This document shows, piece by piece, positions 25,654-32,746 of a stretch of 64,000 nucleotides of DNA. The stretch covers positions 62,001 through 126,000 of the forward strand of contig NZ_VAUV01000017.1 of NCBI RefSeq assembly GCF_005780165.1, in the 5' to 3' direction. The position numbers and the translations under genes are program-made. Under the pieces are notes generated by a model, which saw only the letters and a list, made by a program, of their open reading frames with translations, did no database searches and was not told the origin of the DNA. Within the stretch, counting starts at the first letter, position 1, and every line of letters begins with the position of its first letter. Source of the DNA: Phragmitibacter flavus. GTDB taxonomy: Bacteria > Verrucomicrobiota > Verrucomicrobiia > Verrucomicrobiales > Verrucomicrobiaceae.

Positions 25654-25713
25654 AAGGCTCGTCCCGAGCCTTGCCATTTCAAACATCAAGGGCCGGGACG
25701 GCCCTTCTACTTT
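25647..25713. repeat. 27-bp imperfect inverted repeat at the 3' end of araD
   Basis: The arms at 25647-25673 and 25687-25713 match in 23 of 27 positions. Each arm holds a smaller stem with a three-base loop (GGCTCG-TCC-CGAGCC). The element covers the araD stop codon and ends in a TTTT run, so it may also terminate araBD transcription. A second copy of the same family is at 60634-60705. The following 25714-25854 is AT-rich with two TAGCACAATA repeats and no gene. Confidence 0.75.
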
Positions 25714-25854
25714 TCCAAAGCGTCACTCTTAAGAAGCCCTCCACTCCGGCAGTTTAGCACAATAGCTACAATCAGTTGATAGTCAGCCTATATTTAGCAC
25801 TGTAGCACAATATTTGTATCGAATACGTGCTAGAAACATCGATTTCTCAAGAAT

Positions 25855-26466
25855 TTAATCCATCCTTCTCCGCCCGTTCATCGCCTGGAAGATCGTCAAC
25901 TCGTCCACATGATCCAGCCCGCCCCCCGCCGGCATCCCCTGCGCCAATCGGGTGACCATAACCCCGCCCTCACGCAACACATCCGCCAGATAATTCGCCG
26001 TTACCTCCCCTTCCACATCGGCCCCCAACGCCAGAATGACCTCTGTCACTTCCAGCTCGCGAACCCGGCGCAGCAAATCATCAATCCGCAAATCCGACGG
26101 CGTCACATTGTCCAACGGCGACAACTTCCCGCCCAATACGTGATACAATCCCACGAACGCCCGGCTCCCCTCCAACCTCAGCACATCCGCTGCCGCCTCC
26201 ACAACGCACATCAAATGGCGGTCGCGCTTCGGGTGATCACACAGCGGACACGGATCGCCACTCTGCAGGAAAAACCCACACTCCCCACAAATCCCCACCC
26301 GCTCCTGCAGTTCCCCCAACGCCTTCGCCAGCCCGCCCACTCTTCCCGCCCCGCGTCCCATCAACCACATCACCAAACGCTCCGCACTGCGCGGACCCAG
26401 CCCCGGCAGACTCTTCATCTGCACAATCAACTCTCGAATCGGCGCGGGATAATCAATCAATGGCAT
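25855..26466 (-). CDS. recR: Recombination protein RecR
   Basis: A 203-residue protein of normal length. It works with RecO (and RecF) to load RecA at gaps during DNA repair. The N-terminal helix-hairpin-helix is LPGLGPRSAERLVMWLM (19-36). The zinc ribbon uses Cys60, Cys63, Cys73 and Cys76 (CGECGFFLQSGDPCPLC). The Toprim domain follows (LMCVVEAAADVLRLEGS, YHVLGGKLSPLDNVTP, EVILALGADVEGEVTANYLADVL). The C-terminal GLDHVDELTIFQAMNGRR is also conserved. It is downstream of the cyclase-like gene by 18 bp on the same strand, probably co-transcribed. Confidence 0.95.
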   Translation of the reverse strand: MPLIDYPAPIRELIVQMKSLPGLGPRSAERLVMWLMGRGAGRVGGLAKALGELQERVGICGECGFFLQSGDPCPLCDHPKRDRHLMCVVEAAADVLRLEGSRAFVGLYHVLGGKLSPLDNVTPSDLRIDDLLRRVRELEVTEVILALGADVEGEVTANYLADVLREGGVMVTRLAQGMPAGGGLDHVDELTIFQAMNGRRRMD

Positions 26467-26484
26467 GACAACATCTCCCTCAAT

Positions 26485-27789
26485 TCAATTCGTCGTCAAA
26501 ATCCGCAAATGTCCGGCCACGCCCTCGGTGCCTTTCCCCTTGCCCGCATCGCTATCCTTCAACCCCGCTTCCGCCCGTTCCAGGAAATACTTCAACGGCG
26601 CGTCCTCGCGACCCTCCATCTGCGCCAGCTTAAAATGCTGCAACGCCTCGCCAAACGTTCCCTTGCGCAGACTCACCACCCCATGCCAAAACTCATCCCG
26701 CGCACGGGCTTCATCCTCACTTAGTTTACCCTTCTCCGCCAGCAGCTCATACACCTCGCTGATGTGATGCATGCGCGGCGCATAAACCATCTCCATCGGA
26801 CGAGCCTCCATGTGATCCTTGGTCATCAAATACGTCCTCGCCCCCATCAGCACCTGACTCCCATAAACCAGATTCACCCCGCTCAATCGACGGCAAAAAT
26901 CCACCGGCTCGCCCACCGCGCTGTAAAACTGAAACTCCCTAAACCCAAACAACCCCACACTGGTCTCCCCCGTCGACAACGCCACGCCAAAAACCGCCTT
27001 GCGATGCCAGCGACTTAAAATTTCCTGCTCCAAATTCACCAGCCTCAGCCGCAGTTCCAACGCCGCCCGGCAGCCCTCGACCGCATGATCATCCCCCTTT
27101 TCTATCAGTCCAAAAAACACCCGCAATCCCTGCGCATTGCAATTGTCCAGATACGCACCCCGTCCCACCAAAAACTCCGCCGCCGCCCGCAGAAAGAACG
27201 ACCCCATCTTCTCCAACTCCGCCGCTTCCATCTGACTGCTCAAATCTGGAAAATTCAAAATGCTGCAATTCAGCACCGTCAGTTCCTTGCGCTGACACAA
27301 GTCCACCGCCTCCTTGTTCTCCACCAGCTGCTGAAACTTCTCCGTCGAGACCCGACCCACAAAATATCGCTGCAACCGCCGCGCCCGTTGAATGCTCGCC
27401 GTGCCTCCATAAAAAGTCCCCGCCAACCCCGCCAGCACAATCGCACCAGCCCCTGACAGCGGTTCAAACAACACCCCGCAAAACGCCAAAATCGGCGACA
27501 GCAACACCGTCAAAAACACCGCCCCCGCCATGTAAACCAGCTTCCCAAACACCCGATGCTGTTCCAGGCAAACCCACGCCGATAGAAACGCCATCACCGT
27601 GAAATACCCGTATTGCACCGGCAGCGAAAACCACAGGTCGCCCTCCCCCGGCAGCACAAATGCCTGTAGGAAAAAGCCCTCCATCTCCACCGCCGCGCGA
27701 ATGAAGATCGACGTAAAATGATACCCGGCCAGCAGCAAGCCGCTCACCATCGCCCCAATCAATAAACTTGCCGACCAGCTGCGTCCCAT
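26485..27789 (-). CDS. Membrane protein with class III cyclase-like domain, catalytic Asp residues missing
   Basis: A 434-residue protein. The first 140 residues contain four to five membrane helices (LLIGAMVSGLLLAGYHF, YGYFTVMAFLSAWV, LVYMAGAVFLTVLLSPILAFCGVLF, GAIVLAGLAGTFYGG). Residues about 170-340 follow a class III nucleotide cyclase: ELTVLNCSILNFPDLS aligns with the V-x-V-L-F-x-D-I-x-G-F start, and SAVGEPVDFCRRLSG with GxxVNxAARL. Both metal-binding aspartates are replaced (Asp to Ser in NCSI, Asp to Gln in NAQGLRVFFG). The domain is therefore probably inactive and serves as a sensor or scaffold. The C-terminal 100 residues resemble a TPR-like repeat. The ATG at 27789 is preferred to an upstream TTG. 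Confidence 0.72.
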   Translation of the reverse strand: MGRSWSASLLIGAMVSGLLLAGYHFTSIFIRAAVEMEGFFLQAFVLPGEGDLWFSLPVQYGYFTVMAFLSAWVCLEQHRVFGKLVYMAGAVFLTVLLSPILAFCGVLFEPLSGAGAIVLAGLAGTFYGGTASIQRARRLQRYFVGRVSTEKFQQLVENKEAVDLCQRKELTVLNCSILNFPDLSSQMEAAELEKMGSFFLRAAAEFLVGRGAYLDNCNAQGLRVFFGLIEKGDDHAVEGCRAALELRLRLVNLEQEILSRWHRKAVFGVALSTGETSVGLFGFREFQFYSAVGEPVDFCRRLSGVNLVYGSQVLMGARTYLMTKDHMEARPMEMVYAPRMHHISEVYELLAEKGKLSEDEARARDEFWHGVVSLRKGTFGEALQHFKLAQMEGREDAPLKYFLERAEAGLKDSDAGKGKGTEGVAGHLRILTTN

Positions 27790-27791
27790 GA

Positions 27792-29450
27792 TCAAAGATT
27801 ATCCGTTGAAGATGATGGTGCCGATGAAGATGAGGCCGAATCCCCATGCGCACGACGGTAGGAAGCCACCACCATGTCGCTCAGACAACGATCCGGCTCA
27901 TCCACCGCACGACGCGGCAACACAAAAGATTTCTCGCCCGTGTTTCCCGCCACCAATTGCAGCCCAAAGGGATAATCCTTGAACAGTTTCCGACACAAAT
28001 CCATCAACGCCACCCCCTCGCGAGCGCTCCGCTCCACCAATGCCTGCGTCGCCTCTGCATCGAAAGAAATGTCCATCCCGTAGTCCTCGCTGAACTGCGC
28101 CGCAAAAGCCTGCACCTCACGCGCCGCCACGCTCACCTGCACTGTCTTCGCCTTCTCCCGGCACATCTCCAGCACCCGCTGCGGTTCCCTCACCAATTCA
28201 CCATCGATCAGCAACTCCTGCAGACCCAGGCTCGGCAGCTCAAACTTGAAATCGCGCAACGCCTTCTCCCAAACCGTCACCAATCCCCGCGCCCCCGTCC
28301 TTTCCCCAGCCGCCCGCTGAGCCATCTCGCGCAACGCCGAATCCTCAAACTTCGCCTGAATCCCATAAGCCAGGAACTCACGCTCAAACTGCCGAATGAG
28401 ACTTCCTTCACTGCGCTTCATGATCTCAAACAAATCATCTTCCTTGAGCGAATCGCACACCACCCGCACCGGCAGCCGACCAATAAACTCCGCCTCAAAA
28501 CCACACTCGATAAAATCCTGCGTGCTCGCATCCCGCAACGCCGCCGCATCCGCCTCCTCACGCAACGCAGCCCCAAACCCAATGCTCCCCTTGCTCAAGC
28601 GTTTGCCAATGATCTTCTCCAACCCACTGAACGCCCCACTCACCACAAAGAGAATGTTCTTCGTGTTCACACTCTGCTTCTTCGGTGCCTCGCCCTTGCG
28701 CATGTCGAACATCATTTGGATTTGCGAGCGCATGTCATTCGGCGAATGCAACGGCACCTCCGTCTCCTCCATCAGCTTCAGCAACGCCGTCTGCACGCCG
28801 CGACCGCTCACATCCCGCCCCAGTTTGTCCCCCTGCGTCGCGAGCTTGTCCACCTCATCCAAATAAATGATCCCGTGTTCCGCCAGCTCCACATTCCCTT
28901 CCGCCTTGCCCACCAGATCCCTTACCAAGTCGTCCACATCCGCCCCCACATACCCGGTCTCACTGAACTTCGTGGCATCCGCCTTCACAAACGGCACCCC
29001 GATCAGCTCCGCAATGTGCTTCACCAGATAAGTTTTCCCCACCCCCGTCGGCCCCACAATGATGATATTCTGCTTCGCAAACTCCAGTTTCTCCGCCGCC
29101 TTCGGATCCTTTTTCTGCAACTCACGCAACATCCGCGCGTGATTGTAATGATCGCACACCGCCGTCGCCAAAACCTTCTTCGCATCATCCTGACGGATCA
29201 CAAACCGATCCAGATGCGCCTTCACATCCGCCGGTTTGTAACGGAAATTCAGCCACGCCTCATCATCTTTCGCATTCATCTCAGGCATGTTGGGGATCGG
29301 AGGTTGCACCGCAGGCGGCTCCTCTTTCCCGCCCTGGAAATTCGAAAACAGCACATTTCCGCCAAACTGATTGCGGATAAACTCCTCCAGCTTCTTCCCG
29401 ATCTCCTCAGGACTCGAAGGCGGCGGCGGCTCAGGTTTTTGGTCACTCAT
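27792..29450 (-). CDS. ClpX-like AAA+ unfoldase lacking the N-terminal zinc domain
   Basis: A 552-residue AAA+ protein of the ClpX/HslU group, unfolding proteins in the cytoplasm at the cost of ATP. Walker A is GPTGVGKT (133-140), Walker B is YLDEVDK (196-202), and pore loop GYVGADVDDLVRDLV is present. The IGF loop used by ClpX to dock on ClpP is visible in KGSIGFGAALR, so ClpP docking is plausible. The four-cysteine zinc domain of canonical ClpX is absent and is replaced by a Pro-rich N-terminus. A C-terminal extension of roughly 100 residues follows the usual small domain. This suggests a second ClpX-type protein with different substrates. It is the first gene of a unit with the cyclase-like gene and recR. 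Confidence 0.85.
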   Translation of the reverse strand: MSDQKPEPPPPSSPEEIGKKLEEFIRNQFGGNVLFSNFQGGKEEPPAVQPPIPNMPEMNAKDDEAWLNFRYKPADVKAHLDRFVIRQDDAKKVLATAVCDHYNHARMLRELQKKDPKAAEKLEFAKQNIIIVGPTGVGKTYLVKHIAELIGVPFVKADATKFSETGYVGADVDDLVRDLVGKAEGNVELAEHGIIYLDEVDKLATQGDKLGRDVSGRGVQTALLKLMEETEVPLHSPNDMRSQIQMMFDMRKGEAPKKQSVNTKNILFVVSGAFSGLEKIIGKRLSKGSIGFGAALREEADAAALRDASTQDFIECGFEAEFIGRLPVRVVCDSLKEDDLFEIMKRSEGSLIRQFEREFLAYGIQAKFEDSALREMAQRAAGERTGARGLVTVWEKALRDFKFELPSLGLQELLIDGELVREPQRVLEMCREKAKTVQVSVAAREVQAFAAQFSEDYGMDISFDAEATQALVERSAREGVALMDLCRKLFKDYPFGLQLVAGNTGEKSFVLPRRAVDEPDRCLSDMVVASYRRAHGDSASSSSAPSSSTDNL

Positions 29451-29588
29451 AACAGCTACAATACGCCACAGAACCGCCCAAGGAGCAAGAAGCAGTTGCC
29501 GCGTTCATTAGCCACGCTCACCCTCAGCCCAATTTCTGCCGCAAAAGAGGACAAAGATAGCAAAGAACAACGATCCATCGTCTCCATC

Positions 29589-30053
29589 TTACCCCTTGGA
29601 AAAATAGAATTCGACGAGCGCGTCATCCTTAAACATTACTACCCAGCACTTGGTAAAACCTCCCGTCTCAGAAACAGAACTCTCGAAATCGCTGATAAAG
29701 AATATCTCGCCCGCCTTTGCGACCGGGGGCTGATGATTTACCTGATAAAATGTCGAAGGAAATCGCTTCTCGAACTCAGCGCGGCTCAATCCCGTGAGAC
29801 TTTCGCGAAAGGCACGATCATGAAACAGACCTGCCAGAGCCACTTGAGACTCATACGGTCGCAATCCGGTTTTCCATAGAAGGTAATAAAGGTTGTATTG
29901 CGCACCCAGAGGCTGGACCGATAAAAACAAAACCAGGCCGAGTGTTGAAGCCAGTGATGCAGCAAGAAAAATTGCCAGCACAGTGGGCATGGGGGCAGCC
30001 GCCGCCTTGTGTTCTGGCTTTGTGTGGGGGTTCATCGTTGGACGCACGGTCAT
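29589..30053 (-). CDS. Small membrane-anchored protein of unknown function
   Basis: A protein of about 154 residues with one membrane helix near the N-terminus (VLAIFLAASLASTLGLVLFLSV) and a soluble part of about 110 residues (LSRAEFEKRFPSTFYQVNHQPPVAKAGEIFFISDFESSVSETGGFTKCWVVMFKDDALVEFYFSKG). I do not recognise the family. The 3' end shows a run of alternating strands typical of small beta-sandwich modules. Start is uncertain: ATG 30053 is used, ATG 30035 is the alternative, and neither has a strong ribosome site. It is separated from the ABC-F gene by 99 bp and from the ClpX-like gene by 138 bp with nothing recognisable. Confidence 0.65.
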   Translation of the reverse strand: MTVRPTMNPHTKPEHKAAAAPMPTVLAIFLAASLASTLGLVLFLSVQPLGAQYNLYYLLWKTGLRPYESQVALAGLFHDRAFRESLTGLSRAEFEKRFPSTFYQVNHQPPVAKAGEIFFISDFESSVSETGGFTKCWVVMFKDDALVEFYFSKG

Positions 30054-30152
30054 ATTACCCAAACACAGCTGTCCGCCAACTGTAATTCCATCACCACAAA
30101 ACCCGCTAAACCAGATCTATGTGTTCCCTGCGTTTCTTCGTTGCAAAATCCC

Positions 30153-32057
30153 TCATCCCGCCGCCAGAGCCAACTCCTCCAACTCCGCCCAGCGCACATA
30201 GAGCCTCGCCACCTCCGCTTTCCCTTCTTCCAACTTCACCACCATCCCCGGCGCTTCTGCCGAGCGAGTCACAAAAAACTCCGGATCATTCAACAACGCA
30301 TCCAGCTCCGCCACCTTCTCCTCCGCTGCCAGGATGGTCTCCTCCATCCCCTCCAACTCCGCTTTCTCTTTAAAACTCAACTTCCGCGGCTTGACCACCG
30401 CCGGCGCCGCCCCTTTCCCACCCTTCGCCGTCGGCGTATTCCACCCCACCCGACTTTGCAAATCCCGTTCCTTCTTCTTCTCCAGATAATACGAATAATT
30501 CCCCGGCTGCACAAACACCCCGCCTTCTTCAAACGCCACCACCTGATCGCACACCCGATCCAAAAAATACCGGTCATGGCTCACCACCAGCACCGCTCCA
30601 TCAAAATCAGCCAACGCCTCCTCCAGCATCCGCAAGCTCGGCAAATCCAGATCGTTGGTCGGCTCATCCAGAACGATGATGTTCCCACCGCGCTTCAGCA
30701 CCTTCGCCAGCATCAATCGCGCGCGCTCTCCCCCTGAAAGCAAATCCACCCGCTCGTTGACCCGGTCATCCGTGAACAAAAACCGCTTCAGATAATTCCT
30801 CGCCCCCATCTTCTGCGTGCCGAACATCACCGTCTCATCCATGTCCGCCACCTCCGCCAGCACACTGCCCGTCCCCTCCAACTGCATCCTCGACTGATCA
30901 ATGTAATTGAACTTCACCCGCTTGCCCACCACCGCCGTGCCCCCATCCGGCTCGCGCTCGCCCATGCAAATTCTCAACAACGTCGTCTTGCCTGCCCCAT
31001 TTCTGCCCACAATCCCGGTGCATTGACCCGGCACCAGCGACAAGTTCAAATGCTTGAACAACCACCGCTCATCCGCCCCCTCGCCAACCTTTCCACCCAC
31101 TCCCGTCAACTCGACGCCAATGTTCCCCATCTCCGGCGCAGGCGGCAAAAGCAAATCCAGCTCCCGCTCCTCCTGCGGCGCTGCCAAACCCTCAATCTTG
31201 TAAAATTGATCCAGCCGATGTTTCGACTTGGTCGACCGCGCCTTCACCCCGGCCCGGACCCATTCCAGTTCCTCTCGCAAAAACCGCTGCCTCCTGCGTT
31301 CCGTCTGCTCGTTGATCTGCTGACGCGTCGCCTTACTCTCCAGATAGGCCGTGTAATTCCCTGCATGCGAATACGCCCGACCGTCTGAAATCTCAATCAC
31401 CCGCGTCGCGATCACATCCAGGAAATAACGGTCATGCGTCACAAAAATCACCGCCCCCGGAAACCCCAAAAGAAAAGTCTCCAGCCAGCGAATCGACTCC
31501 GCATCCAAATGGTTGGTCGGTTCATCCAGCAACAACAAATCCGGCCTTCCCACCAGCGCCCTGCACAACGCCACCCGCCGTTTTTCCCCACCCGACAACG
31601 CCGCCACCCCCGCGTCCAACGGAGGAGCATCCAGCGCGGTCACAATCGTCTTGATCCGCGACTCCAGATGCCAGCCATCCGCCGCCTCAATCGCATGCTG
31701 CAAATCCGCCAACTCGGCATCCGACCCCTCACCACTCTCATACCTCTGCATCCACCCCAACAAATCCGCCACGCCAAGCTCAATATTTTGCTGCACCGTT
31801 AGCTCCCCATCCAATTCAAACTCCTGCGGCAGATAACCCACCCGCAATCCCCTGCGCAACGACAACTCCCCTGTATCCGCCCGGTCCGTCCCTGCTAAAA
31901 TTTTCAAAAGACTCGTCTTCCCGCAACCATTCCGACCCACCAATCCCACCTTTTCCCCCGGAGCCACCGCCAGCGTCACCCCCGTCAGCAAAGTCTGCTT
32001 GCCATACGACAGTGAAAGTTCGTTGGCAGAAAGAAGGGAAGGAATCACAGCACTCAT
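30153..32057 (-). CDS. ABC-F family ATPase (Uup-like)
   Basis: A 634-residue protein with two ABC ATPase domains and no membrane part. Walker A motifs are GRNGCGKT (near 42-49) and GRNGAGKT (near 352-359). Signature motifs are LSGGEKRR and LSGGERAR, and Walker B with the Asp-Glu pair are LLLLDEPTNHLD and IIVLDEPTNDLD. A linker with many Arg/Lys (QTERRRQRFLREELEWVRAGVKARSTKSKHRL) joins them, as in ABC-F factors that bind the ribosomal E site. The C-terminal coiled coil (SFKEKAELEGMEETILAAEEKVAELDALL) is like that of Uup. The role is translation-related or in DNA repair; the exact subfamily needs alignment. Confidence 0.9.
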   Translation of the reverse strand: MSAVIPSLLSANELSLSYGKQTLLTGVTLAVAPGEKVGLVGRNGCGKTSLLKILAGTDRADTGELSLRRGLRVGYLPQEFELDGELTVQQNIELGVADLLGWMQRYESGEGSDAELADLQHAIEAADGWHLESRIKTIVTALDAPPLDAGVAALSGGEKRRVALCRALVGRPDLLLLDEPTNHLDAESIRWLETFLLGFPGAVIFVTHDRYFLDVIATRVIEISDGRAYSHAGNYTAYLESKATRQQINEQTERRRQRFLREELEWVRAGVKARSTKSKHRLDQFYKIEGLAAPQEERELDLLLPPAPEMGNIGVELTGVGGKVGEGADERWLFKHLNLSLVPGQCTGIVGRNGAGKTTLLRICMGEREPDGGTAVVGKRVKFNYIDQSRMQLEGTGSVLAEVADMDETVMFGTQKMGARNYLKRFLFTDDRVNERVDLLSGGERARLMLAKVLKRGGNIIVLDEPTNDLDLPSLRMLEEALADFDGAVLVVSHDRYFLDRVCDQVVAFEEGGVFVQPGNYSYYLEKKKERDLQSRVGWNTPTAKGGKGAAPAVVKPRKLSFKEKAELEGMEETILAAEEKVAELDALLNDPEFFVTRSAEAPGMVVKLEEGKAEVARLYVRWAELEELALAAG

Positions 32058-32180
32058 GGAACCGTCAACAAACCCCAGCGCCCCACCAAAAGCAACCTCT
32101 GTCGCATCATCCAGTTCAGTCTTTACAAGCAGGACGAAAATCGGATTGTCACCCGGTCAGTTGAAACTATACTCCTTCCT

Positions 32181-32408
32181 GTGATCGCTGAAACCATCCC
32201 TGCCCTCGCAGCTCTCTCGCCAGACGACAAGATCCTCCTCGCGGCAGAACTCTGGCAGGACGCAGTGAGCGATGATTCAGAGGCCTCAGATCCCAATCCC
32301 GCCCTCATCGAAGCGATCCAAGAGCGGCTGGCCCATTACCGTGCCCATCCTGACGAGGTCTCCACTTGGAACGACGTTCGCAAGCGTTTGTCATCCCGAA
32401 ATCAATAG
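32181..32408 (+). CDS. Addiction-module antitoxin-like protein
   Basis: A 75-residue protein starting with GTG at 32181. The beginning ALSPDDKILLAAELWQDAV matches the 'addiction module component' family (PF09720 type), with the leucine-rich helix and conserved E-L-W. The rest is a charged helix ending HPDEVSTWNDVRKRL, which is the typical tail placed next to RelE-like toxins. It precedes a RelE/ParE-type gene by 3 bp, so the two form a toxin-antitoxin pair. No operator palindrome was confirmed upstream. Confidence 0.75.
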   Translation: MIAETIPALAALSPDDKILLAAELWQDAVSDDSEASDPNPALIEAIQERLAHYRAHPDEVSTWNDVRKRLSSRNQ

Positions 32409-32411
32409 CAG

Positions 32412-32726
32412 ATGCCGCCGGAAGTTATCTGGACCCGGGGAGCGGAAGCGGATCTCATGGCAATCTATCAGGAGATCGAAGAATTCCGTTCTGGAACCGG
32501 TCACCAATTCCTCATTCTCCTGGATTCAGCACTCCATTTGCTGCGTCAATTCCCCGAAATAGCCCCATCTTTCGACCCTCCCATTCGACGCCTTCTTCTA
32601 AACACCCGAAAACACGGCCTGTTCTATACCACTGAGAGAAGGGGCATCATCATCCATGCACTCGCCGATCTTCGTGCAGACCCAAGTCTGTTAAAAGCCC
32701 GGTTGAAAAACACCCGCCGCAACTAG
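32412..32726 (+). CDS. RelE/ParE family toxin
   Basis: A 104-residue protein with the RelE/ParE fold. Start IWTRGAEADLMAIYQEIEEF is the helix pair, FLILLDSALHLLRQFPEIAPSFDPPIRRLLLNTRKHGLFYTTERRGIIIHALADLRADP follows the strand pattern, with R/K-rich segments and the final strand IIIHALADLR that usually ends these toxins. It probably acts on the ribosome or DNA gyrase; the branch cannot be fixed from sequence. It is encoded 3 bp after the antitoxin-like gene. The pair lies upstream and convergent to the kinase gene. Confidence 0.78.
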   Translation: MPPEVIWTRGAEADLMAIYQEIEEFRSGTGHQFLILLDSALHLLRQFPEIAPSFDPPIRRLLLNTRKHGLFYTTERRGIIIHALADLRADPSLLKARLKNTRRN

Positions 32727-32746
32727 GACCAACAAGCGGCCTTTAA

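Noticed and set aside
25714-25854. Small gene in the AT-rich stretch between araD and recR
   Set aside because: No frame of useful length; only two TAGCACAATA repeats are seen.
27846-29879. 677-residue plus-strand frame opposite the ClpX-like gene
   Set aside because: Antisense shadow, Arg/His/Leu-rich with no motif.
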